Below, piece after piece: positions 18,921-27,475 of a stretch of DNA of 64,000 nt; the first letter of the stretch is position 1, and each line of letters begins with the position of its first letter. The notes under the pieces were generated by a model. It did not search any database and had not been told where the DNA came from. It saw only the letters and a program-made list of their open reading frames with translations. The stretch is from Halomarina litorea (GTDB lineage: Archaea; Halobacteriota; Halobacteria; Halobacteriales; Haloarculaceae): assembly GCF_024227715.1 (NCBI RefSeq), contig NZ_CP100448.1, forward strand, positions 124,001-188,000. The letters are read 5' to 3'. A program made the translations under genes and the position numbers.

Positions 18921-18930
18921 ACTATATAGG
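18921..18930 (-). promoter_or_regulatory. Probable TATA box for an internal atpK promoter
   Basis: CCTATATAGT on the minus strand lies in the atpI-atpK gap, with a second AT-rich patch (AAGCTTTATGG) nearer to the gene. Transcription from here would give a leader of roughly 100 nt before ATG 18788. Confidence 0.45.
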
Positions 18931-18968
18931 TTCGTCAGGAGAGAGGCGACGACCGACCGGCGACCCGG

Positions 18969-21188
18969 TCAGTCCTCGGTGGTGTACTGACGCTCGTAGC
19001 CGAACGGCGCGTACGCCTCGCCGCCGCCCTCGTAGAACTTCCCGAAGAACTCCACGTACTCGAGACGCACGGCCTGCAGGCCGGCGCTCGTGATACCGAG
19101 GACGAGCACGAGAAGGTGTCCGAGGACGAGGACGACGATACCGAAGATGATACCGAGGACGAGCATCACCGCACCCTCCCCGTTGAACAGCCCCGAGAAG
19201 ATGACCTCACCGGCCTCCTGGGCCGCCTGGACCTCCTCCGGGTCGGAGAAGAAGATGAGGTGGAACTCGCCGTCGTGGGCGTACGCCCCGAACACGAGCA
19301 GGTTGACCGCAAGCGCCATGCCGGCTTTCGCCAGCAACACGGCGGCCAGCCGGGTGTACGAGACGACGTGCCCGAAGCCCTGCGTGATGGACTCGATGAG
19401 ACCGATGCCGCCCTCCGCGTAGATGACCAGCGCGAGGCCGATGGCGAAGGCGGCGAGGCCCGCGAGTCCCACGGTGGGGGAGAACCCGGTGAAGCCGAGG
19501 GGGAGTGCGGCCTTCTCGCCGCTCCCGAACACGGTGAACATGAATGGGGGTTTCGCGGCGGACGCCGAGGTGCTGAACACCCACACCCACAGCCCGACGG
19601 TGAGGAGAATCCACGAGAAGCTCTCGACGAACGCCTCGCCGAAGCCGTGACTGAGGTTCTCGTAGAAGTCGAACAGCCGACCGACCACGAGGTGCAACAC
19701 GCCGACGACGACGCTCAGCAGGAGCCACGCCTGGGCGTAGTAGATGTAGTGCGGCTGCAGGCCCTTGTGGATGGGCGGGTGGCCGTTCCACAGGATGTCG
19801 CCGAGCTGATGCAGGCCGAAGAACTCGCCGTACAGGATACCGAAGAGGGCGGTGAACCCGCCGGCCCACAGGCCGATGGCGCCGAGGCTGCGGACGACGT
19901 CGCCCTCGAAGCGCTGCATGAGGAAGTAGCCGAGTCCCATGTACAGCAACCCGTAGCCGAGGTCACCGATCATGAACCCGAAGAACAGCGGGAACGTGAG
20001 GAACAGGACCACGGTGGGGTCCAGTTCGGAGTACTTCGGGCGGTTGATGACCTCCACCAGCGCCTCGAACGGCCGGACGGCGTCGGGGTTGTCCTGGATG
20101 ACGGGCGGCGCGACGCTCCCGCCGTGTCGCTCGTCGTGACCGCTGCCGGTCGCGTCAACCGCATCACTCCGGTGCCCCCCGTCCGCGACGACTTCGCCGC
20201 CGTCCGCCGCGGTCGGTTCGGGCGTGCCGGGGGCGCCGCCGACGTCCTCGCGGTCGACGACGCGCCCTTCGCCGTCGTACTGGGCGCGTTCGAGTTCGTC
20301 CACCTCGACGTGGTCGCCGACCTCCTGATGGAGGCCCTCGGCGAGGTCCACGAACCGCTTGGTGGGAATCCAGCCCTCGGCGACGAAGGCGTTCTCCGTC
20401 GTCGCGAACGAGAGCGGGGCCTCCTGACGCTGGACCTGGATGACGAGTTTCTCCTCGGCCGCCAGCAGGAAGCCGCCGACCTCGGAGCGCATCTCGCCGA
20501 GTTCGTTCTGGACCGTCTCCAGACGCGAGCGGAGGTCCTCGCGTTCGTTGCGGAGCTGTGCGAGGTACTCCTCGGGGCTGGAGTCGGCCTCGGGCACGTC
20601 GTAGGCGGTGAACTCCGCCTCGACGAGCACGTCCGAGAGGTCGTCGGTCCGCGCGAAGATGGCGACGACGCCCTCCTCCTCGTACACCTCGTAGGCGCCG
20701 ACGTCGGAGCGCGCCAGCACCTCCCGGACGCGGTCGGCGTCGCCGTCACCGACCGCGACCGAGAGCGTGTCGTAGTCCCGGAGCAGGTCGAGGTCGATGC
20801 CGAGTCTCGCGAACGGCTCGACCGCGGAGATGCGGTCCTCGACCGCGCGAAGCTCGTCTTTGAGTTCGTCGCGCCGGTCGTCGAGTTCGTTGACCTCCTC
20901 GCGGACCGACTCCAGTTCGGCCGCGAGTTCGTCGTCGTCGAGGATGCGGGCGTCGGTCGCCTCCTCGCCGGTGACGTCGAGGATGGACTGGAGCGAGCGG
21001 ACGGTGACGAGCATCTCGGAGGCCTCGTCGGCGCCCTCGATGGGGTCGCCGGGGGTGAAGCCCTCGTAGGAGCCGTCGTAGTCGGTCATGTGCAGCAGGC
21101 GGAGCTCGTGGACCGTCTCGATGGCCTCGTCGAGCACCTGCTTGGAGCCGGTGACCGACACCCGGCTCATCCGTTCAGGTCTGAGCAT
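18969..21188 (-). CDS. atpI: A-type ATP synthase subunit I (stator a-subunit)
   Basis: A protein of 739 residues with a cytosolic N-terminal half (coiled coil and globular lobes) and a C-terminal membrane half with about seven to eight segments. It forms the ion half-channels against the K ring. The membrane part begins after PFEALVEVINRPKYSELDPTV and includes LTFPLFFGFMIGDLGYGLLY and the conserved YTRLAAVLLAKAGMALAVNLLVF, with the key Arg in TRLA. A Gly/Asp-rich linker of about 65 residues (VDREDVGG...GHDERHGGSVA) joins the halves and is a halophile-style insertion. It overlaps subunit H by 14 bp. Confidence 0.96.
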   Translation of the reverse strand: MLRPERMSRVSVTGSKQVLDEAIETVHELRLLHMTDYDGSYEGFTPGDPIEGADEASEMLVTVRSLQSILDVTGEEATDARILDDDELAAELESVREEVNELDDRRDELKDELRAVEDRISAVEPFARLGIDLDLLRDYDTLSVAVGDGDADRVREVLARSDVGAYEVYEEEGVVAIFARTDDLSDVLVEAEFTAYDVPEADSSPEEYLAQLRNEREDLRSRLETVQNELGEMRSEVGGFLLAAEEKLVIQVQRQEAPLSFATTENAFVAEGWIPTKRFVDLAEGLHQEVGDHVEVDELERAQYDGEGRVVDREDVGGAPGTPEPTAADGGEVVADGGHRSDAVDATGSGHDERHGGSVAPPVIQDNPDAVRPFEALVEVINRPKYSELDPTVVLFLTFPLFFGFMIGDLGYGLLYMGLGYFLMQRFEGDVVRSLGAIGLWAGGFTALFGILYGEFFGLHQLGDILWNGHPPIHKGLQPHYIYYAQAWLLLSVVVGVLHLVVGRLFDFYENLSHGFGEAFVESFSWILLTVGLWVWVFSTSASAAKPPFMFTVFGSGEKAALPLGFTGFSPTVGLAGLAAFAIGLALVIYAEGGIGLIESITQGFGHVVSYTRLAAVLLAKAGMALAVNLLVFGAYAHDGEFHLIFFSDPEEVQAAQEAGEVIFSGLFNGEGAVMLVLGIIFGIVVLVLGHLLVLVLGITSAGLQAVRLEYVEFFGKFYEGGGEAYAPFGYERQYTTED

Positions 21189-21507
21189 GGACGGCCTCCT
21201 TGAAGCGGTCGAGCACCTCCGCTACGACCTCGGGTTCGCGCTCGCGCGCCTGTGCTTCGAGTTCGGCCCGCTCGGTGCGGCCCGCCTCGAGGATGGACTC
21301 GCGTTCCTCCTCGATTCCCGCGCGGGCCTCGGCGAGACGCTCCTCTTCCATCTCGTCGGCCTCCGCGCGGGCCTGTTCGCGGATGTCGTCGGCACGTTCG
21401 CGGGCCTCGGAGATGCGCTCGTCGCGGTCCGCCTCCGCCTCGGCGACGATCTCGTCGGCCTCGCGCTCGGCCTCCTTGATGCGGTCAAGGACCTCGGGTC
21501 TGGCCAT
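21175..21507 (-). CDS. atpH: A-type ATP synthase subunit H (peripheral stalk)
   Basis: The first gene of the cluster, 110 residues, nearly all one charged coiled coil (LDRIKEAEREADEIVAEAEADRDERISEARERADDIREQAR...). It forms the peripheral stalk heterodimer with subunit E. The overlap with atpI suggests translational coupling. The operon promoter should lie in 21508-21560, but only a weak AT patch (CTATTTGG near 21533) is visible. Confidence 0.93.
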   Translation of the reverse strand: MARPEVLDRIKEAEREADEIVAEAEADRDERISEARERADDIREQARAEADEMEEERLAEARAGIEEERESILEAGRTERAELEAQAREREPEVVAEVLDRFKEAVHAQT

Positions 21508-21642
21508 AATGATGTGGGGAGATAACCAGAGCGGCTATTTGGTAGTTGCGAAGCGCGCGCACGTTGCGAGCGCGGAGGCCTTCCTCCGTCGTCGCGTCCG
21601 CGAATCCGCAGAACTATGCCGCCCTGCGACCAATTACGAGCA

Positions 21643-22299
21643 ATGGGAGTCCTCGAGAACAAGGCCCGCGCACGGCTGTTCTACAAGTACCTCTCGAAGG
21701 TGTACGACCAGGTGAACCCGTTCATCTGGAACGAGGAGATGCGCACGGAGGCCATCGACCTCTTCGGCGTCGAGGCCGGCGACAGGGTCCTCGACGTGGG
21801 CTGTGGCACCGGCTTCGCCACCGAGGGCCTGCTGGAGGTCACCGAGGACCTCTACGGTCTCGACCAGAGCCCCCACCAACTGGAGAAGGCCTACGAGAAG
21901 TTCGGCAAGCGCGGCCCCGTCCAGTTCCACCTCGGGGACGCCGAACGCCTGCCGTTCGCCGACGACTCCTTCGACGCCGTCTGGTCGTCGGGGTCCATCG
22001 AGTACTGGCCCGACCCGGTCGCGACGCTCGCGGAGTTCCGCCGCGTCGTCAAGCCCGGCGGGCCCGTCCTCGTCGTCGGCCCGAACTACCCTCGGTCAGG
22101 CGTGTTCCAGAAGCTCGCCGACGCCATCATGCTGTTCTACGACGCCGAGGAGGCAGACCGGATGTTCCGCGAGGCGGGCTTCGAGGAGTTCGACCACCAC
22201 TTCCAGGGGCCGGACTACAGCCCCGAAATCGCCATCACGACCGTCGCACGCACCCCCGAGGCGGACACTGACGAGGCGGAAGTCGAGTCCACGGCCTAG
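21643..22299 (+). CDS. SAM-dependent quinone methyltransferase, VTE3-like
   Basis: A class I methyltransferase of 218 residues. The SAM-binding motif is VLDVGCGTGFATEG (residues 48-61). Several diagnostic stretches match the catalytic part of plant 2-methyl-6-phytyl-benzoquinone methyltransferase (VTE3): an N-terminal FYKYLSKVYDQVNPFIWNEEM, LDQSPHQLEKA, GSIEYWPDP and VVGPNYPRSG. By analogy it should methylate a prenylated quinone, probably in making methylated menaquinone for the respiratory chain. No plant-type C-terminal membrane anchor is present. ATG 21643 was chosen because the extra upstream residues are not conserved in type. It is divergent from atpH, which fits a respiratory theme. 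Confidence 0.8.
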   Translation: MGVLENKARARLFYKYLSKVYDQVNPFIWNEEMRTEAIDLFGVEAGDRVLDVGCGTGFATEGLLEVTEDLYGLDQSPHQLEKAYEKFGKRGPVQFHLGDAERLPFADDSFDAVWSSGSIEYWPDPVATLAEFRRVVKPGGPVLVVGPNYPRSGVFQKLADAIMLFYDAEEADRMFREAGFEEFDHHFQGPDYSPEIAITTVARTPEADTDEAEVESTA

Positions 22300-22802
22300 A
22301 CGCGCACCTCGCTCGTGGCGACCACCGACCCGTCGACGACGATTCTCACCTCGACGACGGACCCCTCGGAGAGCGGCGTGTTCGTCCCCGCGATGCTGAA
22401 GGCCCCCGTCGCACCCGGCTCCCACGAGCCACCCCACGCGCTGTTGAACGGCCCGGTGGGACCGCTCTCGAACCCCCGCGCCGCGAAGAACGGAACCGGG
22501 GGCTGGTGGGCGATGGGCGACCCGTCGACCCGCACCCGCACCGACAGGTCCTCGACCGGGAGCGGGTCGCCTGCGAGGTAGGTCACAGCGATTCGCCCCG
22601 AGGCGTCGGCGTCGACGTCGAACGCGGCGGCGGGCGGCGGGTCGGGCGGTTCGACGGCCAGCGTCGTGGTACCGACGCCCGCCGCGAGGAGGACGACCAG
22701 CGCGACGAGGAGGACGCTCGCGAGCGGTGCGGACGCTCGGTCGCCGGCGTCGGGCGCAGCGGTCGGGGACGGGCGTGACACGGGGGGGACTGGCCCTGGC
22801 AT
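22296..22802 (-). CDS. Type IV pilin-like protein
   Basis: A protein of 168 residues with a polar head (to about residue 23), then DRASAPLASVLLVALVVLLAAGVGTTTLAVEPP. This is a class III signal peptide-like junction followed by the hydrophobic assembly helix of archaeal pilins. The rest (DVDADASGRIAVTYLAGDPLPVEDLSVRVRVDGSPI...) is the beta-rich domain seen in haloarchaeal pilin-like (DUF1628-type) proteins. It could be cleaved by the prepilin peptidase at 10972. The usual Q-x-x-x motif after the cleavage site is poor, so it may be a minor or divergent pilin. It is followed on the same strand by a secreted protein. Confidence 0.65.
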   Translation of the reverse strand: MPGPVPPVSRPSPTAAPDAGDRASAPLASVLLVALVVLLAAGVGTTTLAVEPPDPPPAAAFDVDADASGRIAVTYLAGDPLPVEDLSVRVRVDGSPIAHQPPVPFFAARGFESGPTGPFNSAWGGSWEPGATGAFSIAGTNTPLSEGSVVEVRIVVDGSVVATSEVRV

Positions 22803-22814
22803 CCTACAAGAACG

Positions 22815-24200
22815 TCAGGACCGCTGGATGGACTGCTGTTCGCGGGCGAAGACGGTCGCCGTCACCCGCTGGCCGCGGTACTCGGCCGTGACGGTCACGA
22901 GCACCGACCGGGGCGTCACGGTCCAGAGGGACCCGTCCGTCCCCGTGCGCCCGATGCTCTCGTTGTTGACCGATATCTCGGCGTCGAGGCGCTCGCCCGC
23001 CGCGTCGGTGACGGTGACGTTGAGGGGGCCGCTCTCGTGGGTCCGCCCGAGCGTGAGCGTCAGCCCCGCCGTCTCGTTGGTCTTCGCCTTGGTCGTCGTG
23101 GGGACGAGCGAGAGGTCCTTCGCCTGGTACTCCGCGAACACCCGGTCGCTCCCGCCGTCGAGGAACGTGGTCAAGGTCCCGTGCGGGTGGTCCATCACCA
23201 CCTGGTAGATGCCGGCGTTGCTGAGCGTGCTGCTGCTGGTGGGTATCTCCACCCCGATGAACGAGGTGGCCCACGGGTAGAGTTCGCTCGCCCGCGAGAT
23301 GACCTGGTTTATCTGGTGGTTGCCGCTCTCGCCGCGGTACCGGTTGGGAGCGTCGGGGTCCCGGAGGCCGTCGACGTACGCCTCGCGAAGGAACAACCGC
23401 CGGCCGTTGCGCTCGACGACCCCGCTCAGGACGACCGAGCGCTCGGTCGTCTCGACGAACACGCGGGCCGGCGGGACGCGCCCGGCGTGGACGGACTGGA
23501 GGTGGTCCCGGACGGGGCCGGTCAGCGGGACGAGGTCGGCGCGGATGCGGCCGAGTCGCTCCGCGGTCACGTCGGACCCCGGCGTGCGCAGGCGGTAGCT
23601 GTCGAGGCGGTCGACGGTCGTGCCCAGTCGGTCGGCCGCGGCGCTGACCTCCGTGAGCGTCCGGACGAACGCCCCCGTCGAGAGGTCGCCGTCGTTGTAC
23701 TCGCGGAGCGCCTCCCGTTCCCGCTGGCGGAGCGCCTCTGTCCGGTTCTCGGTCAGGCGGGTGTAGCGTTCGAGGACCGCCCGTCGACCCGCGTCCGACT
23801 CGGCGGCGGAGAACGCCGCCCGGAGCGTCTCGGCGTGGAGCCGACCGTCGAGGGTCGCCGACTCCGCGGCGAGCGTCGCCGAGAGGTCGAGCGAGGAGTC
23901 GTTGTAGGCGGTCACGACGACCTCGCCCCGCGGGGGCGCGAGGTAGTTCGTCGTGTCCGTGACGCAGACGACGAACGTGTCGTCGCTGCAGTCGTCCGAG
24001 CGGCGGAAGGCGGTGAGCGGGGCGGTCGAGGGCGAGTCGGGACCCGGGCGGGGCGACCCGGCGTCGGCGGGGGCGGAGTGTGCAGGCGGGGCGGTCCCCG
24101 GCGTCGGCTGGCCGGCCGCGTTCGGGGACAGCGGGACCGCCGCGACCCCGACCGAGAGGACACAGCAGACCGCCAGCAACGACAGGAGGACGCGACGCAT
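22815..24200 (-). CDS. Secreted haloarchaeal protein of unknown function (DUF7094/DUF7096-like)
   Basis: A protein of 461 residues with a Sec-type signal peptide (MRRVLLSLLAVCCVLSVGVAAVP). A low-complexity Pro/Ala spacer (25-60) leads to a helical, charged middle (about 110-230: LERYTRLTENRTEALRQREREALREY...) and a C-terminal beta-rich part with an Ig/carboxypeptidase-regulatory-like end (GPLNVTVTDAAGERLDAEISVNNESIGRTGTDGSLW). The phrase DTTNYLAPP near the start of the mature protein is typical of a haloarchaeal secreted family. A TATA-like TTTATATTT at 24223-24231 lies about 27 nt before the start. It faces the membrane regulator gene across that promoter. Confidence 0.65.
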   Translation of the reverse strand: MRRVLLSLLAVCCVLSVGVAAVPLSPNAAGQPTPGTAPPAHSAPADAGSPRPGPDSPSTAPLTAFRRSDDCSDDTFVVCVTDTTNYLAPPRGEVVVTAYNDSSLDLSATLAAESATLDGRLHAETLRAAFSAAESDAGRRAVLERYTRLTENRTEALRQREREALREYNDGDLSTGAFVRTLTEVSAAADRLGTTVDRLDSYRLRTPGSDVTAERLGRIRADLVPLTGPVRDHLQSVHAGRVPPARVFVETTERSVVLSGVVERNGRRLFLREAYVDGLRDPDAPNRYRGESGNHQINQVISRASELYPWATSFIGVEIPTSSSTLSNAGIYQVVMDHPHGTLTTFLDGGSDRVFAEYQAKDLSLVPTTTKAKTNETAGLTLTLGRTHESGPLNVTVTDAAGERLDAEISVNNESIGRTGTDGSLWTVTPRSVLVTVTAEYRGQRVTATVFAREQQSIQRS

Positions 24201-24310
24201 TTGCTACGTGAATGCGACCGGAAATATAAAAAGACGCCCCTCCGAGAGATTCGTTCACAGGTCACGACGATGGAAAGCGTTTTCCTGTCCGGGTGAAGAG
24301 TCGCCTACGT

Positions 24311-25501
24311 ATGCGGTCCGGGACGCACGCCGCCCTCCACATCGCCGTTTGTCTGCTCGTGCTCGCCGGACCGGGGCTGGCGGCACAGACAGCGCCGACC
24401 GACGGCGCCTCCGACGCCACCGGTACCACCATCACCATCGAGGTGCGCCCGGGCGGCGACGCGCGGGTCACCGTCTCGACCGCCTTCGCGCTCAACGGCT
24501 CCAACGAGACGAGCGCGTTCGCCGACCTCGCCGAGGACTTCGAACGGGGCGATGGGCGGGCCGGCTACTCCATCGCCCCGTTCGAGCGTGCCGCCGCCGC
24601 CGCCAGCGAGGCGACGGGACGGCAGATGACCGTGACCGACGTGCGCTACGAGGCGAGCGTCGAGAACGGGACGACCCCGGGCAACGCGACCGGCCGCCTC
24701 GCGCTCTCCTTCGAGTGGCAGAACTTCTCGGTCGTCGACGGGGACACCGTGCGCCTCGGCGACGCCTTCGAGACGCCGAACGGGACGTGGCTCCCCGGAC
24801 TCACCGCCGACCAGCGACTCGTCGTCGAGGTCCCGGAGGGGTACACCCTGCTCGACGCCGACGCCCCCATCGAGGACGGGGCGCTGGTCTGGCGCGGCCC
24901 GACCGACTTCGACGACGACGACCTGGACGTGGTCCTCGAACGCGGCCAGACCACCACCACGCCGACGCCGGGACCGAACGGGACCGACGCGTCGGGACCG
25001 AACGGGACCGACCCGCCCGGCGAGGACCCCGAGGGCCTCACGGCACCGCTGTTCGGGAGTGTCGCACTCGTCGTCGGCACCGTCGCCCTCGGGGCGTACG
25101 CGCTGTCCTCGCGCGACGACGACCTGCCGTCGCCCGCCGCGACCGCCGACCTCGACGGTGGTGGCGGGGACTCCGGGACCGCCCCCGGGGCGAACGGGCC
25201 GGCCGCCGTCGGTGCCGGCGCGGTCGAGGAGGCCGACGGGGCCGTCGCACCGCCGCCGGACGACGGCATCGACGAGGAACTGCTGAGCGACGAGGAGCGC
25301 GTCGAACGCCTGCTCCGGTCGAACGGCGGGCGGATGCGGCAGGCCGACATCGTCATCGAGACGGGGTGGTCGAACGCGAAGGTCTCCCAACTGCTCTCGG
25401 CGATGGACGAGGAAGACCGGGTGGACAAACTCCGAATCGGCCGCGAGAACCTCATCAGCCTGCCGGGCGTCGAGACGGGAATCGGCGTCAACGACGAGTG
25501 A
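24311..25501 (+). CDS. Membrane-anchored HTH transcription regulator
   Basis: A protein of 396 residues. A signal peptide (to about 28) precedes an extracellular beta-rich domain of about 210 residues (GTTITIEVRPGGDARVTVSTAFALN...). Then come a Thr/Pro/Gly-rich stalk with two near-identical NGTD units, one membrane span (PLFGSVALVVGTVALGAYAL, about 251-270), an acidic linker, and a C-terminal winged helix (SDEERVERLLRSNGGRMRQADIVIETGWSNAKVSQLLSAMDEEDRVDKLRIGRENLISLPG). The layout fits a one-component sensor that reads an outside or membrane signal and binds DNA from the membrane. Similar haloarchaeal proteins exist (DUF7345/DUF7343-type); their signals are unknown. Confidence 0.8.
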   Translation: MRSGTHAALHIAVCLLVLAGPGLAAQTAPTDGASDATGTTITIEVRPGGDARVTVSTAFALNGSNETSAFADLAEDFERGDGRAGYSIAPFERAAAAASEATGRQMTVTDVRYEASVENGTTPGNATGRLALSFEWQNFSVVDGDTVRLGDAFETPNGTWLPGLTADQRLVVEVPEGYTLLDADAPIEDGALVWRGPTDFDDDDLDVVLERGQTTTTPTPGPNGTDASGPNGTDPPGEDPEGLTAPLFGSVALVVGTVALGAYALSSRDDDLPSPAATADLDGGGGDSGTAPGANGPAAVGAGAVEEADGAVAPPPDDGIDEELLSDEERVERLLRSNGGRMRQADIVIETGWSNAKVSQLLSAMDEEDRVDKLRIGRENLISLPGVETGIGVNDE

Positions 25502-25559
25502 CACGGCCCGCTGACGGTTTCTAAACGTTTAACCCGGCAGGGTCGTGACTAGCGACCGC

Positions 25560-26348
25560 ATGAAAATACTGGTCGCCGTAAAGGAGGTGGCCGAGGCCGA
25601 AGACGAGTTCGAAATCGACGGTCTCGACATCGACGAACGGTACCTCGAGTACGACCTCAACGAGTGGGACGACTACGCCATCGAGGAGGCGGTCCAGATC
25701 GCCGAGGCGGGCGACGACGTGGAGGTCGTCTCCGTCACCGTCGGCGAGGAGCGGACCGAGGAGACCATCCGCATGGCCCTCGCGAAGGGCGTCGACCGCG
25801 CCATCCGCGTCTGGGACGACACCCTCGCGGGCGCGGACAGCCTCGACGTGAGCGCGAAGGCCGACATCCTCGCGGCGGTCGTCGAGGCCGAGGACCCCGA
25901 CCTCGTCCTGACCGGCGTGCAGGCCAACGACGACGGCTACGGCGCGACCGGCGTCTCCGTCGCCGAGGTCGTCGGCTACGAGTGGGCCGCGGTCGTCAAC
26001 GAACTCGAACTCGACGACGACACCGCCCACGTCCGACGCGAACTGGAGGGCGGCGTCGAGGAACTCACCGACGTCGACCTGCCCGCCGTGCTGACCATCC
26101 AGACGGGTATCAACGAACCCCGCTACGCCAGCCTCCGCGGCATCCGGCAGGCGCAGTCGAAGCCCCTCGACGTACAGGGGCTGGAGGACCTCGGTCTCGA
26201 CGCGAGCGTCGTCGAGTCGCCCGTCGAGCGCACCGCGATGTTCGAACCCGAGAGCGAGAGCGACGTCGTCACCTTCGAGGGTGACGCCGGCGAGGAGGCC
26301 GGGCAACTGGCCGAACTGCTCCGGGACAAGGGGGTGGTCGAGGGATGA
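25560..26348 (+). CDS. etfB: Electron transfer flavoprotein beta subunit
   Basis: The AMP-binding small subunit of ETF, 262 residues. It carries electrons with EtfA from acyl-CoA-type dehydrogenases to the quinone pool. It begins MKILVAVKEVAEAEDEFEIDG and has YDLNEWDDYAIEEAVQIAE, DLVLTGVQANDDGYGATGV and the ETF beta signature region ELTDVDLPAVLTIQTGINEPRYASLRGI. ATG 25560 was chosen over an upstream Met by fit to the family; an AT-rich promoter patch (AAACGTTTAA) lies about 30 nt before. It overlaps etfA by 4 bp. Confidence 0.95.
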   Translation: MKILVAVKEVAEAEDEFEIDGLDIDERYLEYDLNEWDDYAIEEAVQIAEAGDDVEVVSVTVGEERTEETIRMALAKGVDRAIRVWDDTLAGADSLDVSAKADILAAVVEAEDPDLVLTGVQANDDGYGATGVSVAEVVGYEWAAVVNELELDDDTAHVRRELEGGVEELTDVDLPAVLTIQTGINEPRYASLRGIRQAQSKPLDVQGLEDLGLDASVVESPVERTAMFEPESESDVVTFEGDAGEEAGQLAELLRDKGVVEG

Positions 26349-27310
26349 CGGATGTCCTCGCACTCGCCGAACACCGCCGTGGCTCCCTGCGTGACGTCTC
26401 CTTCGAGATGATCTCGGCGGGTCGCGAACTCGCCGACGCACAGGGCGGCGACCTGCACCTCGCCGTCATCGGCGGCGACGTGGACTCATTCGCCGACGAC
26501 CTGAACCGCGAGGGCGTGGACGCAATCCACACCGTCGCGGAGGGCGAGGAGTTCAACCACGACGTGTACGTGCAGGCCATCGAACAGCTCTACGCGGAGG
26601 TCGCGCCGACGGCGCTCCTGATTCCCAACTCGGTCAACGGGCTGGACTACGCGCCGGCCGTCGCCGAGCGACTGGACGTGCCGCTGGTCACCGACGCCGT
26701 CGGTCTCGACCGGAACGGCGCGCTGGAAGTGACCCGCGAGATGTACGGCTCGAAGGTGGCGACGACCGTGGAAGTCGACGCCGACGAGGTCGTCGTGACG
26801 GTCCGCCCCGCCGAGTGGCCGCAGGCCGAAGGCGAGGGGAGTGCGGAGATCCAGTCGTTCGACGCCGACATCGACGAGTCGCAGGTCCGTTCGACGGTCA
26901 CCGGCTTCGAGGAGGTCGGCGGCGGCGACGTCGACATCAGCGACGCCGACGTCCTCGTGAGCGTGGGTCGCGGCATCGAGGAGGAGGAGAACATCGAACT
27001 CGTCGAGGCGCTCGCGGACGCCCTCGGCGCGACGCTCTCCTCGTCCCGGCCTATCGTCGACTCCGGGTGGCTGCCGAAGAACCGGCAGGTCGGCCAGTCC
27101 GGCAAGGTCGTCACGCCGAAGGTGTACATCGCGGTCGGCATCTCCGGGGCCGTCCAGCACGTCGCCGGGATGAAGGGCTCGGAGACCATCGTCGCCATCA
27201 ACACCGACCCGAACGCGCCCATCATGGACATCGCCGACTACGCCATCGTCGACGACCTGTTCGACGTGGTGCCCGAACTCATCGAGGAGTTCGGCGGCGA
27301 AGCGCCGTAG
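26345..27310 (+). CDS. etfA: Electron transfer flavoprotein alpha subunit
   Basis: The FAD-binding subunit of ETF, 321 residues. The C-terminal FAD domain is complete: VGRGIEEEENIELVEALADALGATLSSSRPIVDSGWLP, QVGQSGKVVTPKVYIAVGISGAVQHVAGM, and the closing INTDPNAPIMDIADYAIVDDLFDVVPELIEEF. There are no fixX or fixC partner genes next to it, so the quinone reductase partner is elsewhere. Translation is coupled to etfB. Confidence 0.95.
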   Translation: MTDVLALAEHRRGSLRDVSFEMISAGRELADAQGGDLHLAVIGGDVDSFADDLNREGVDAIHTVAEGEEFNHDVYVQAIEQLYAEVAPTALLIPNSVNGLDYAPAVAERLDVPLVTDAVGLDRNGALEVTREMYGSKVATTVEVDADEVVVTVRPAEWPQAEGEGSAEIQSFDADIDESQVRSTVTGFEEVGGGDVDISDADVLVSVGRGIEEEENIELVEALADALGATLSSSRPIVDSGWLPKNRQVGQSGKVVTPKVYIAVGISGAVQHVAGMKGSETIVAINTDPNAPIMDIADYAIVDDLFDVVPELIEEFGGEAP

Positions 27311-27475
27311 ACGTTCGGAAGATCCGACTTCGCACCTTTATCGGCCGAAGCGGAAGAGCGAACAGCGACCGCGAGCGACGAAGCCCTCGGGCCCTTGGGT
27401 CGGGAACCACACGCCGCGCGCCTCGGTCGCTCGCTAGGCTCACGAGAACTTCGAGTCCACCAGAGCCGGGACACC

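Noticed and set aside
27311-27475. A small gene between etfA and the phosphodiesterase
   Set aside because: Frames are short and composition is not protein-like. Loose inverted repeats (GCGACCGCGAGCGAC and GGTCGCTCGC) are the only structure.
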